This document shows, in pieces, positions 24,590 to 36,190 of a DNA stretch of 64,000 nucleotides. The stretch covers positions 137,481,587-137,545,586 of the forward strand of contig CP136061.1 of assembly GCA_032622095.1 (NCBI GenBank). Direction: 5' to 3'. Within the stretch, counting starts at the first letter, position 1. Every line of letters begins with the position of its first letter. The DNA comes from Siphonodentalium dalli. Taxonomy: Eukaryota; Mollusca; Scaphopoda; Gadilida; Siphonodentaliidae. The notes below the pieces were generated by a model. The model made no database searches, had not been told where the DNA came from, and worked only from the letters and a program-made list of their open reading frames with translations. Made by a program: the position numbers and the translations under genes.

Positions 24590-25640
24590 TTATATCATGA
24601 TGGTCTTAAAATCTGCGTTAATAAGAACCATAATTGAATGCAATTTTCCAACGTATTTTCAAAATTCTTTTCAGAATTGAAGTCAGTACTTCCCATAGAT
24701 CGTATATTCTGAGATTGGTACGATTTGGAGAGAGAAAAAATTGGGTCAACTGACCACACCTCCCCCACACATCTAATAATGAACAGACGCTGATGAAAGT
24801 TAGCTAATATGTACTCCTTTTCATTCTGAACCAACTGATACATGATATGGCCTCAAAAGTTTCTGAGGAGATAGTAACAGAAATAATGCAGCCCAAAAAT
24901 ATATATTTGAGCACTCATAAATCAAAAAAATTTCCACAGATTTTCAAAATATTTTCAGATTTTAAATCAGTACTTCCAATGATCTTATATTCTGAGCTTG
25001 GTGTGATTTTGAAAGAAAATAAACATTGTGTCAACTGACCACCCCTACCCCGCACACCTCATACTGAAGCGGCACTGATGAAATTTGGCTAAGATGTACT
25101 CCATTTCATTTCGAAACCACTGATACATGACCTTAAAAGTTCTATAATTTCTGAGGAGATAGTAACCGAAATGATGCAGCCAATAAATATATATTTGAGA
25201 GCCCATAACTCTTATATTCTGAATTTAGGGCGATTTGTAAGAAAAACAAAATTGGGTCAACTGACCAACCCTACCCTGCACACCTACCACTGAATAGACG
25301 CTGATGAAATTTGGCTATTTTAAAGATGAAGTCCTTTTCATTCCAAACCCTATGACTGGACCTCAAAAGTTCTATAATTTCTGATATAATAACTGAAATA
25401 CTGCAGCCCAAAAATATATATTTGATAGTGGTTTGGAAAGAAAAAAAAACTGGGGTCTGCACACCTAATACTGAACCGACGCCGACGAAAGTTGGCTAAG
25501 ATGTATACCTTTTCATTCCAAACACATTGATATATGACATGACCTTGAACGTTCTATAATTTCTGAGGCAATAGTAACCAAAATACTTCAGGCCAAAAAA
25601 TATATACTTTGAGAGCCCATTAAACCATGAAATTTTCCAA
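24590..25640. repeat. ~240-bp degenerate tandem repeats
   Basis: About four units share TTCTATAATTTCTGAGGAGA, TAGTAACNGAAAT, AAATATATATTTGAGAGCCC, TGGGTCAACTGACCA and GATGAAA(T/G)TTGGCTA. Non-coding intronic repeat between exons C and D. Confidence 0.75.
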
Positions 25641-25728
25641 TGGATTTTCAAATCTTTTCAGATTTGTATTCAGTACTTCCAATAGATATTATATTCGGTA
25701 GTTCTGCTTTGACTTGATGTAGCTTGAT

Positions 25729-26232
25729 TTAAAGAGGTGAGTTCAAATTTGTCTTGACTGCCTAAAATGATGGAAAGGTTTTGGCAAATAGTGGAAGAGA
25801 GTTCCATACAACTGCAATGGGAACTTGGTAGGAGAAAGAGAGGTCACCGACTTTTTCAAATTATTCGGCAAAAAAATTCTTTTTCCTGAATCTAAAGTTC
25901 AATTTTGGTGAATCTAGAATACCATTTATGTAAGATGGGAGGGTGATGCGTGTATCCATATATCGATATCCGAATGAAGCCAGCTTATATCTAATCCGTT
26001 TGTTAATTGGTAGCCAGTTGATATTTTTCAAATCACCTGAGATATGGTCATATTAATGCCGGCACTTCACCACATGGGCAGCACTGTTCACCATGTTTTG
26101 CAGTCTGTTAGTGTGACCCTTAGGCAACCCAACAAGTAGGCTATTGCAGTAGTCAAACTGGGACAAAACAAGCAAAGATGTCAGTTTCTTTGTTGCATCC
26201 TCCATCACAAATAGTCTTAATTTACTGATTCG
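25729..26232 (-). pseudogene. CR1/Jockey-like LINE ORF2 3' fragment (168 codons, three in-frame stops)
   Basis: A single minus frame reads RISKLRLFVMEDATKKLTSL, SQFDYCNSLLVGLPKG, RLQNMVNSAAHVV, then a stop, then YDHISGDLKNINWLPINKRI, LDSPKLNFR, AVVWNSLPLFAK and AVKTNLNSPL. These match the F/LDYCNSLL-x-G-L-P, RLQ-x-x-x-N-x-AA, L-x-x-(L/I)-x-WLP and WNSLP motifs of the C-terminal part of CR1/Jockey-group reverse transcriptases. The stops at about 26053-26055, near 25865 and near 25755 mark it as dead. Its coding start lies within 75 bp of exon C. Confidence 0.85.
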
Positions 26233-26305
26233 CCAGATCTCAAGAAATATGGTGGTGCATGCAAAAACTTGGCACTGATAAGGTTAACTCCAGAATATAA
26301 CATAC

Positions 26306-26460
26306 CTTCCCTGAGATGTTAGAGCCATGGAATGGTAGTGACCACAAAACACTGCTATCACATCATGGTGGACTAGAGATTCTATGAGCATTGGGCGGCG
26401 ATACATATTACCAGTTCCAACTCCAACCTGACCATACTTGGAACAACCAAATGCAAAAAC
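26306..26460 (-). CDS. RCC1 gene exon C
   Basis: 155 bp, phase 0 in and phase 2 out. The acceptor is a T-run followed by GCAG and the donor is GTATGT. It encodes one full blade, from VFAFGCSKYGQVGVGTG to CGHYHSMALTSQG. A decayed CR1/Jockey-like LINE piece on the same strand starts within about 75 bp of its donor. Confidence 0.92.
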
Positions 26461-26639
26461 CTGCAAAAAAAAAACAAGATGTTAAAGCATATCACCATGG
26501 TTAGAAGACAGTAATAATCAGGGTTTCCTCTAAAAAACAAATCTACTGTCTCTGCTCTTAGGAACTGATAGTTATGAAATGTTTCTAAATCACACAACTC
26601 AATTTTTCACAAGATCGCATGAAAAACAAACTAGTGACA

Positions 26640-27130
26640 ACAAGAGATGGACTGTCATCTGGTGCATACCCCCTTGTGTGCATACCACCTAGTGTGGGCA
26701 TACCTATGACTAATATACTCAGACAGACAGACCCAAAAATCAGCATTTGTCAATAACAAAAGATGAATACCTATAGAGCAAAAAATCTAAACAAAACGAT
26801 TGAATACGCCATTGAATGTCCCCATAGTGGTTAACATCCATACCATATTTCATTGAGATCCAAGCACTACTGTTCAAGTTATGGCCTGAACAGACAGCGG
26901 ACAGACCAAAAAGCAAACATTAATTGCAGATAAACAAAGATGAATAACTCTAGAATGGAAAACCCGAACAACACAATTGAACCCTCTATTGAATGTCCTC
27001 ATAATAGTAAACATCCATACAATATTTCATTGCGATCCAAGCAATACTGTTCAAGTTATGAACTGAACAGACATCGGACGGACAACAAAGCCAACATTTT
27101 CAGATAAACAAAGATGAATAACTCTAAAAT
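26640..27130. repeat. Dispersed repeat 'AACAAAGATGAATAACTCTA' family
   Basis: Two tandem units with CCATACCATATTTCATTGAG, ATCCAAGCACTACTGTTCAA and GAACAGACATCGGACGGAC. Relatives at about 47600-48140 end in ACGG-rich sequence and GTATATCCCCCA. Confidence 0.65.
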
Positions 27131-27138
27131 GGAACACC

Positions 27139-27391
27139 TGAACCCTTTCATGATGAGAGCAGCACTGGGGCAGCATTAAAGATCATGTGCCAGTGCATTC
27201 TCTTATATATGTGAGGCTACCTAGCATATATAAGAGAATGCACTGGCCTACAAGGTTAAGGTAAATATTGTTAGGCCATTTTATTCTCTTATATATGGGA
27301 GGTTCCCTTGGGGAGACTCGCATATGGAAGAGAATGCATTGGCACAGGGTTTTCGCAAATTTTCAGGACGCTCCAGTCGTGGAAGGGTTAA
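27139..27391. mobile_element. TTAA-type MITE, diverged copy 2
   Basis: Ends ACCCTTTCATGATG and GTCGTGGAAGGGT, with TTAA on the right (27388-27391) and TGAA on the left. Two decayed hairpins keep the CAGTGCATTCTCTTATATAT / ATATAAGAGAATGCACTGGC stem. It lies in the intron between exons B and C. Confidence 0.75.
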
Positions 27392-27715
27392 ATGGTCAAC
27401 TGCATCAATTTTGAAAGCCAATATTTGGAGTGCTGGAAGCCCAAATATGGGCTTTGACGATCACACTGTATTGCTTGTTTAATCATTTAATTAGTTTGTC
27501 AGGTAATATTTTTCGAAATATTGTTACATATATAATTAAATTGGAACATTGTGAAGTTTGAATGGATGCCAACCGATAAACTTCTATTGCGAAAAGTTTG
27601 AGAAAAATGACAAATTGTTTTGCCCAATGGCATCCGACAACCAAGCTCATAACCATAACCTAATCAGACACCCAGGCTCATATCCATTACCTAATTTGAC
27701 AAACACACTCATACA

Positions 27716-28166
27716 GGTTACACTGGTGTAAATAAGGTTCGGAGAGACCTCTAGCGGATGCGGGAGGAATATATAGGAGAGAATAAAATAGACACTGGGC
27801 CCTGATTGGTCAATAGCCTTGTGTGCTTTTTGCATAAAAAAATCATCACACCTCTTCCCTATGATTTCCCATAGGTAAGATAGCCATTGGAACAGGAATT
27901 AACCCTTTGTAGTGAAGTTTGAATTTGTTGGTGTGGTCTAAAATATGACAGTATTTTTTTATGCGGATCTGACACTAGTTACGAAAACACAAGATTTAAA
28001 GGCGAATTCCCTGCTAGACAGATATGATTTTTTTGTGTAAAAAGTTTCCCGAAATGTCAATTTTTCAGATTAAAAAAAAAAATTGGACCGATGGTTCATA
28101 TAGCCAACAGCATACGCTAAAACGTTAGCACTGAGGCCTATGGAAAACATTTACACCAGTGTAACC
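27716..28166. mobile_element. 451-bp TIR element (array unit copy 1)
   Basis: Perfect 18-bp inverted ends GGTTACACTGGTGTAAAT / ATTTACACCAGTGTAACC, no coding capacity. Flanks are ACTCATACA on the left and, at the far right end of the array (34187), ACACATAA, which leaves a possible ACA target duplication for the whole composite. Confidence 0.8.
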
Positions 28167-28479
28167 TAAAGGGAAAAATGAACTTTTTGGCATTTTTGAT
28201 TCCTGGGAGTCACTTTAAAGTATTTTAATGCATTTTTCACAGCCTGGTCTTTCAGTCCAATGAATCTCCCATGCATGGTGTGGCTATTCTTGCTGCTGAT
28301 GTCTTCTTTCACTTCCATCGGCCAAAAAAATGGTATGATTTTTCATAAAAAATGCCAATTTTTCAAGGTATTTTCAAAAAATTTCAAGGTGGTAATTGTC
28401 ACATGATAATGCAAATTACCCATTACATGAGCATGTCAATGACACACATACCAATTGTTATAAGAAGCTAATCTAACAA

Positions 28480-28870
28480 GTATTTTGGATTTTATAGCCA
28501 GTGATATACAGATATATATAATAAAAGTGTCTCATTTTCACTGGTGGGTATGGCCATTTGAAGGTTAATAGCACTAAAACTTGGACACATTTAAGAAAAT
28601 GCTTCAGCATTTCAAAGAGAGCATATCTTTGTTCAACTAATTCAATATACACCCACATCCAGTTATCTTGGATCACCCTTGCAGACCTGAAAATGTCATA
28701 TTTTAGTCTTCCATGTGCTGATAAAGTCATGTGCTTGATGCTCAGCTGATCAGATCTGGACTCAATGACCTCACATCACCAGAAGTTCTCTCATGGAAAG
28801 GATCTTGTACAGTCTTCCATAGCTGATCCAAGTTTGCAACACCAGACCCCAAAAACTGTGTGAAAATGGG
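28480..28870 (-). pseudogene. Frameshifted coding-like segment in the array spacer
   Basis: The minus strand reads GSGVANLDQLWKTVQDPFHE, then RTSGDVRSLSPDLIS, to a stop at 28742-28744. A frame one base off continues DQLSIKHMTLSAHGRLKYD, IFRSARVIQDNWMWVYIEL and VEQRYALFEMLKHFLK. Both halves have protein-like composition and meet at the same spot, as a single-base frameshift in a captured host or transposon gene would produce. The segment recurs in the other two spacers (about 31793-32184 and 33147-33537). Family not recognised. Confidence 0.4.
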
Positions 28871-28982
28871 GCCTGAATATGACTTGTGGTGGAAAAATGT
28901 GCTTTTTTGATGAATAATGTGTTACAGAGAGTGGGGTTAAATTGTGTGTGATAAATAAAGAACCACAGAAGTGATATTATTT

Positions 28983-30907
28983 AAGGACGACCAGCTGGGC
29001 GCAGCCCAGCCGCGCATATGTTGCGCAGCATATGCGCAGGTCGTCCTTATACTAAGTTCGCTTTCGAACATGGGCGCCGCCATCTTGAATTAGGGGTACC
29101 GCCATCTTGGATTTGAGGGGCCGCCATCTTGAAACGTCATTGCAATTAAATTAAAACTACAAAATGTTATTTTTCATATAGCCAACATAACAGTATTCAT
29201 TGCGTTAAGGCATTACATGCTTTATTCTTTGAACAATAATCATTACTTAAATCATAAATATTGTCGACCGGACTCGGGTTGCTATGCCATTCGGGAAATG
29301 GCGGAAATTTACGTAAAACTGCAAATTTTCCTTAGCCACCTCGCGAAAACAACATAATTCATATCGTAAATATCTTGATCGTTTATTATATAACTAAATA
29401 AACTTTTCTTTAGTTTAGTAAATTAGTAGAAGCATGTTCACGTAAACTGTTAGGTTACGTCATATATGTTGTATCCAAAGCGACGTCATATTGGCACGCG
29501 CATTTTCCCCGCGAAAGTTATTGACGTTTTGACAGCGACGCGACATAGCACACAAAGCAGGCATAATGTTGGCATGGTTCGCATTTTAGGTTTGGTTGGG
29601 TTGACGTTTCATAGTGCATGGCTCCGAGTCCAAGGGTTGTGGAGGCGAGTACAACTAATATTTCATCCAAATTGAGAATGGGCATATACGTGCCAGTCAA
29701 AACATGAATTCCACGAAAAGGCGGCCATGGATACCGATAATGGGTATTTGCATCATTAGCATGTCATCGGGGAATGTTGTTGCTTCTTCTGTATTTCATT
29801 ATTACTATCCAATGAATATATTTTGGAATGGTCATTGCCCTCACTATACAATCTCGTAAACACCAGATAGTGTGTGACTGGGGGTCAATGATGCGCGCAT
29901 GCGCAGTCAAGGCATAATTTCATATTTTGCCAAATAAGGTCAAATGTACCAAAATACCATTTTCAAGCAGCTCAAGGGTCATTCTAGGTTAATAGTGAGG
30001 CATGTGTGGAATTGTTATTTTTGTCACATTTCCCATATCACAATCTGCCTCAATTACCATAGTATCCCCTTTTTGCACATATATTTTAGTAAAATGACGG
30101 TTTAACCCCTACCAACAACCCGTTTCTAAGGTAAAAACAGTCGCATAGCAACCGTTGCCATGGAAAGTATTTTCGTGATTGCCCCCATATCTGAAAATAA
30201 TACGTGGGACCTAATATACACATGTGCCAAGTTGTATGCTTTTATGACAATGTCCGCACTTGTTACACAAAAAACTATACCTAAAAAAATCGCACGGCGA
30301 ATAAACCGAGTTAACTAGTAATATACACACAAGTGTGTGACAATGCGGCTTTTTTCTGCAAGTATAATGTATCTATACTTTACTAATTGGGAACTTTTTC
30401 CAGGTCAGCTTGGCTGAATGAGCAGGGTTCTTCAATAGTACGGACCTACCCTCATATTGATGGCACTTTTTTGGTGATTCCGTCACGGACACAATTTGAC
30501 CCAGAGTGAGATGATACTTAAATACACATACAGTTGTATATAATCAAACAACTTACTATAGTATGTACAATGTTTTTTTATTTTAAGCGGTACCCTACTG
30601 GTCATAATTTTAGATTTTATAGGCCACAGAAAAGTGAAATTCCGTAAAATTTGGTGATTCCGTCACGCTGGAATTCATGAAAACATGGCTCCGAGGAGCC
30701 ACGATCGAAAGGCTGGAAGATACATGTATGAGTACAATATGATAATTATGAGGTAGGCCTACAGACCCAATCCCCCTATCACAAGCAACCAACTCCGTGT
30801 ACGTAATTGGTTATAAGAAATATTTATAGTTAATTAAATCTTGACGTTCATATAAGTAAACACATATTAGTCTGAGTAGTGCAGGTCGTGACTGCACGGT
30901 CGTCCTT
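28983..30907. mobile_element. 1.9-kb element with AAGGACGACC ends and cloverleaf-like 5' terminus
   Basis: AAGGACGACC at 28983-28992 and GGTCGTCCTT at 30898-30907 are perfect inverted ends. The left end also carries a second GGTCGTCCTT at 29039-29048, so 28983-29048 folds as a closed stem with two side hairpins (GCTGGGC/GCCCAGC and GCGCATATG/CATATGCGC). The right end has GTGCAG/CTGCAC just inside. The two other array spacers lack this segment, which shows it is an insertion. No long frame; non-autonomous. The interior has GGTGATTCCGTCACG twice (30473, 30652). Confidence 0.8.
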
Positions 30908-33900
30908 TTTTACATGGATTTCAAAGCCATAATTTCTTGTTTTTGAACACATTTTTTTCATTCATGGGCAATTCTGAAAAAATGTAGGGTGTTACAATTA
31001 TTCCGCGAAAAAGCGGGCTATCGCTTTAGGTTACACTGGTGTAAATAAGGTTCGGAGAGACCTCTAGCGGATGCGGGAGGAATATATAGGAGAGAATAAA
31101 ATAGACACTGGGCCCTGATTGGTCAATAGCCTTGTGTGCTTTTTGCATAAAAAAATCATCACACCTCTTCCCTATGATTTCCCATAGGTAAGATAGCCAT
31201 TGGCACAGGAATTAACCCTTTGTAGTGAAGTTTGAATTTGTTGGTGTGGTCTAAAATATGACAGTATTTTTTTATGCGGATCTGACACTAGTTACGAAAA
31301 CACAAGATTTAAAGGCGAATTCCCTGCTAGACAGATATGATTTTTTTGTGTAAAAAGTTTCCCGAAATGTCAATTTTTCAGATTAAAAAAAAAAATTGGA
31401 CCGATGGTTCATATAGCCAACAGCATACGCTAAAACGTTAGCACTGAGGCCTATGGAAAACATTTACACCAGTGTAACCTAAAGGGAAAAATGAACTTTT
31501 TGGCATTTTTGATTCCTGGGAGTCACTTTAAAGTATTTTAATGCATTTTTCACAGCCTGGTCTTTCAGTCCAATGAATCTCCCATGCATGGTGTGGCTAT
31601 TCTTGCTGCTGATGTCTTCTTTCACTTCCATCGGCCAAAAAAATGGTATGATTTTTCATAAAAAATGCCAATTTTTCAAGGTATTTTCAAAAAAATTCAA
31701 GGTGGTAATTGTCACATGATAATGCAAATTACCCATTACATGAGCATGTCAATGACACACATACCAATTGTTATAAGAAGCTAATCTAACAAGTATTTTG
31801 GATTTTATAGCCAGTGATATACAGATATATATAATAAAAGTGTCTCATTTTCACTGGTGGGTATGGCCATTTGAAGGTTAATAGCACTAAAAGTTGGACA
31901 CATTTAAGAAAATGCTTCAGCATTTCAAAGAGAGCATATCTTTGTTCAACTAATTCAATATACACCCACATCCAGTTATCTTGGATCACCCTTGCAGACC
32001 TGAAAATGTCATATTTTAGTCTTCCATGTGCTGATAAAGTCATGTGCTTGATGCTCAGCTGATCAGATCTGGACTCAATGACCTCACATCACCAGAAGTT
32101 CTCTCATGGAAAGGATCTTGTACAGTCTTCCATAGCTGATCCAAGTTTGCAACACCAGACCCCAAAAACTGTGTGAAAATGGGGCCTGAATATGACTTGT
32201 GGTGGAAAAATGTGCTTTTTTGATGAATAATGTGTTACAGAGAGTGGGGGTTAAATTGTGTGTGATAAATAAAGAACCACAGAAGTGATATTATTTTTGA
32301 ACACATTTTTTTCATTCATGGGCAATTCTGAAAAAATGTAGGGTGTTACAATTATTCCGCGAAAAAGCGGGCTATCGCTTTAGGTTACACTGGTGTAAAT
32401 AAGGTTCGGAGAGACCTCTAGCGGATGCGGGAGGAATATATAGGAGAGAATAAAATAGACACTGGGCCCTGATTGGTCAATAGCCTTGTGTGCTTTTTGC
32501 ATAAAAAAATCATCACACCTCTTCCCTATGATTTCCCATAGGTAAGATAGCCATTGGCACAGGAATTAACCCTTTGTAGTGAAGTTTGAATTTGTTGGTG
32601 TGGTCTAAAATATGACAGTATTTTTTTATGCGGATCTGACACTAGTTACGAAAACACAAGATTTAAAGGCGAATTCCCTGCTAGACAGATATGATTTTTT
32701 TGTGTAAAAAGTTTCCCGAAATGTCAATTTTTCAGATTAAAAAAAAAAATTGGACCGATGGTTCATATAGCCAACAGCATACGCTAAAACGTTAGCACTG
32801 AGGCCTATGGAAAACATTTACACCAGTGTAACCTAAAGGGAAAAATGAACTTTTTGGCATTTTTGATTCCTGGGAGTCACTTTAAAGTATTTTAATGCAT
32901 TTTTCACAGCCTGGTCTTTCAGTCCAATGAATCTCCCATGCATGGTGTGGCTATTCTTGCTGCTGATGTCTTCTTTCACTTCCATCGGCCAAAAAAATGG
33001 TATGATTTTTCATAAAAAATGCCAATTTTTCAAGGTATTTTCAAAAAATTTCAAGGTGGTAATTGTCACATGATAATGCAAATTACCCATTACATGAGCA
33101 TGTCAATGACACACATACCAATTGTTATAAGAAGCTAATCTAACAAGTATTTTGGATTTTATAGCCAGTGATATACAGATATATATAATAAAAGTGTCTC
33201 ATTTTCACTGGTGGGTATGGCCATTTGAAGGTTAATAGCACTAAAACTTGGACACATTTAAGAAAATGCTTCAGCATTTCAAAGAGAGCATATCTTTGTT
33301 CAACTAATTCAATATACACCCACATCCAGTTATCTTGGATCACCCTTGCAGACCTGAAAATGTCATATTTTAGTCTTCCATGTGCTGATAAAGTCATGTG
33401 CTTGATGCTCAGCTGATCAGATCTGGACTCAATGACCTCACATCACCAGAAGTTCTCTCATGGAAAGGATCTTGTACAGTCTTCCATAGCTGATCCAAGT
33501 TTGCAACACCAGACCCCAAAAACTGTGTGAAAATGGGGCCTGAATATGACTTGTGGTGGAAAAATGTGCTTTTTTGATGAATAATGTGTTACAGAGAGTG
33601 GGGTTAAATTGTGTGTGATAAATAAAGAACCACAGAAGTGATATTATTTTTGAACACATTTTTTTCATTCATGGGCAATTCTGAAAAAATGTAGGGTGTT
33701 ACAATTATTCCGCGAAAAAGCGGGCTATCGCTTTAGGTTACACTGGTGTAAATAAGGTTCGGAGAGACCTCTAGCGGATGCGGGAGGAATATATAGGAGA
33801 GAATAAAATAGACACTGGGCCCTGATTGGTCAATAGCCTTGTGTGCTTTTTGCATAAAAAAATCATCACACCTCTTCCCTATGATTTCCCATAGGTAAGA

Positions 33901-34199
33901 TAGCCATTGGCACAGGAATTAACCCTTTGTAGTGAAGTTTGAATTTGTTGGTGTGGTCTAAAATATGACAGTATTTTTTTATGCGGATCTGACACTAGTT
34001 ACGAAAACACAAGATTTAAAGGCGAATTCCCTGCTAGACAGATATGATTTTTTTGTGTAAAAAGTTTCCCGAAATGTCAATTTTTCAGATTAAAAAAAAA
34101 AATTGGACCGATGGTTCATATAGCCAACAGCATACGCTAAAACGTTAGCACTGAGGTCTATGGAAAACATTTACACCAGTGTAACCTACACATAACCTA

Positions 34200-34445
34200 T
34201 TCTGAAAAACAAACTTATAACCATAATCTAATCTGACAACCAGACTCACATTTATCACCTAATCTGAGAACCAGACTCATAACCATAGTCTAATGAGACA
34301 ACCAGACTCACAACCATAGCCTGATGAGACATCCAGGCTCATAGCCTAATGAGACATCCAGGACCTTAACAATAGCCTAATGAGACATCCAGAGTCATAA
34401 CCAAACCTAATGAGACATCTTGGCTCACAGCCTAATCACAAATGT
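34200..34445. repeat. Short tandem repeat, ~30-bp unit
   Basis: Units of the type ACTCATAACCATAGCCTAAT plus GAGACATCCAGG occur about eight times, with relatives at 27630-27715 on the other side of the big array. The array therefore lies inside this satellite-like tract. Confidence 0.7.
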
Positions 34446-34813
34446 ATATATGTGGGGGGAAAATTTTAGAAAAGAGTGCAAATGTAGTAAGTTACCTACT
34501 CTGAGCATAAAATTCAATGATTTTCTGCTTATTGAACTATATATATATAAGCAATTCATTATGTATATGAAGGATATTTAGCAGCGAACCAGTTAATAAA
34601 GAGTAGTCAGTTCTGGATACTCGCTATTGAGCAATTACTTGATTTGCTGTTTTTTTTTACTTAATATCTGGGAAATCAATGTAAGTAATCTTTGGAGTGC
34701 ATCTCTGCCTGTCGTCTGCTAATAGTATCCGAGCATCCCGACAAATAAAGAATAGGCCATTCCAATGTATACTTATAGAACTGAATCAAAGAATATATTT
34801 AGTAAACAAGGGG

Positions 34814-35211
34814 TTAACCCTTTACCCAACAAACCGGCCAAAACCGGCCAAATAAAGCTTCAACAGCCTAAAATATCTTCGGACTGTCTCAATAGAACCA
34901 TACAAATATGGATATCATTGGAACCGGCTCCTTGACCACATTGTGATAGTTACAGTTATGCCCTGTGCCAATGCATTCTCTTATATATGCGAGTCGACCA
35001 TAGGTCGCCTCGCATATATAAGAGAATGCATTGGCCTAAACAAATCTTTTTTTAACACTTTTTACCATTTTTTCTTACATTCTTTAACAATTTTATAATT
35101 TTAATGTGTTAAGCCAATGCATTCTCTTATATATGCGAGGCGACCTATGGTCGACTCGCATATATAAGAGAATGCATTGGCACAGGGCCCTTCTGTTGGG
35201 TAAAGGGTTAA
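34814..35211. mobile_element. TTAA-flanked MITE with two hairpins, copy 3
   Basis: 398 bp, nearly identical to the copy at 22993, with TTAA at 34814-34817 and 35208-35211. Its right edge is 13 nt from the 5' splice site of exon B on the minus strand, so the pre-mRNA places a very stable double hairpin directly after the GT. Confidence 0.9.
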
Positions 35212-35224
35212 GAGTCATACTAAC

Positions 35225-35360
35225 CCCACGCTGTGTAAGCACCAGGGTATGTCTACAACCACAAGCCACAGATATAACCTTTATCCCAGGTTCATGGAAG
35301 AAACTGACCCTGGTGGGTGCAATAAAAGGAGTCTCTGACACAATTTTCCCCAATCCAAGC
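35225..35360 (-). CDS. RCC1 gene exon B
   Basis: 136 bp, phase 2 in and phase 0 out. The acceptor is a T-rich tract ending TTTTTTGCAG and the donor is GTTAGT. The first base completes AGG (Arg) to give GRLGLG, and the exon ends VACGCRHTLVLTQRG, the conserved Cys-Gly and His end of an RCC1 repeat. A 398-bp TTAA-type MITE begins only 13 nt into the following intron. Confidence 0.9.
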
Positions 35361-35417
35361 CTGCAAAAAAATAAATTCCAATTAAACACAAGCCTTCAAA
35401 TAGTGTGTCTGACATTT

Positions 35418-35510
35418 GCAGAATGAGGTCCCAGAGGGTGAATTTGGTGATGCTATTCCACAGCGGGCTACATCACAAAATTCACCCCTATGGAGACCTC
35501 ATTCTGCTTA
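35418..35510. repeat. Palindromic repeat 'GCAGAATGAGGTC' (one of about ten copies)
   Basis: Arms GCAGAATGAGGTCCCCAGAG + GGTGAATTTGGTGATGCT and their complement, around a short CAGCGGGCT-type loop. Other full or partial copies are near 36236, 40184-40262, 40357-40442, 40646-40742, 44643-44740, 48165-48220, 52826-52872, 59125-59310 and 61077-61170. They are often flanked by GAAGTTCCCCAGTTGAAGTTG and ATCTTCTGCAAATTAGGG. Not coding. Confidence 0.8.
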
Positions 35511-35799
35511 GGTCTCAACTGTTATGGGAGACATAGGATCAGATTGAAGTTGCCCAGTTGAAGTTGATGTTCACCCAGTATTCACATCGATTATTCATTT
35601 TATCTTCTGCAAATTAGGGGATATAGAAACAGAACAGAAGGGAACAAGAGCATCGCTAGGGCGTGGCAAAATACACCCTTTAGCTATTTTGAATTGTACT
35701 ACCGCAAATAAAATAATACTTTGGGCTTACATTTTAAGAATATCTGATATACCCCTAATTTCAATGCCAAAATGCGGTCAAATTATAAGTAGAAAAATG

Positions 35800-36190
35800 G
35801 CTGTAACTCATGTGAAAATAATTAGACCGAACCTATATTCGAACTTGGCCTGTAGAAATACACATACCAGCTTTGGTTCAGATCAAAATAATCCAAACTG
35901 GAGTTATCGGTCGGAAACCGAAATGTTATGAAATTGGTCAAATTCTAAGTCGAAAAAGGGCTGTAACTCACATTAAAATAACTGGTCGGAACCCATATTC
36001 CAACTTGGCCTGTATCGTTAGCTGGGAAATACACATACCAACTTTGGTTCAGATCAAATAATCCAAACTGGAGTTATCGATCGGAAACCAAAAATGTTAA
36101 CGGACGGACAGATGGACGGTTAGACAGACATCCCGATAGACGGACGGACAGACTGATTACATAATACGACCTTTTTTCAAAAAGGGCGTA
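35800..36190. repeat. Dispersed repeat with GACGGAC tail
   Basis: Two copies of the GGGCCATAACTC-type family (about 35800-35930 and 35935-36095) run into ACGGACGGACAGATGGACGG and end near CAAAAAGGGCGTATAA. Non-coding. Confidence 0.65.

Larger units (their letters stand above)
27716..34186. repeat. Tandem array: four 451-bp TIR elements alternating with three ~900-bp spacers
   Basis: The 451-bp element (ends GGTTACACTGGTGTAAAT and ATTTACACCAGTGTAACC) occurs at 27716-28166, 31029-31479, 32383-32833 and 33736-34186. The intervening ~902-bp spacers are almost identical. The period is 1353-1354 bp, except that the first spacer holds an extra 1960 bp. Only a handful of single-base differences separate units. 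The array begins and ends exactly with the TIR element, and the outer flanks on both sides are ACTCATAACCATAGCCTAAT-type short repeats. Confidence 0.92.

Noticed and set aside
28983-29048. Viral terminal repeat (parvovirus-like) integrated in the genome
   Set aside because: Only the fold resembles such termini. There is no replication or capsid coding sequence, and the opposite end and empty copies fit an ordinary non-autonomous element.
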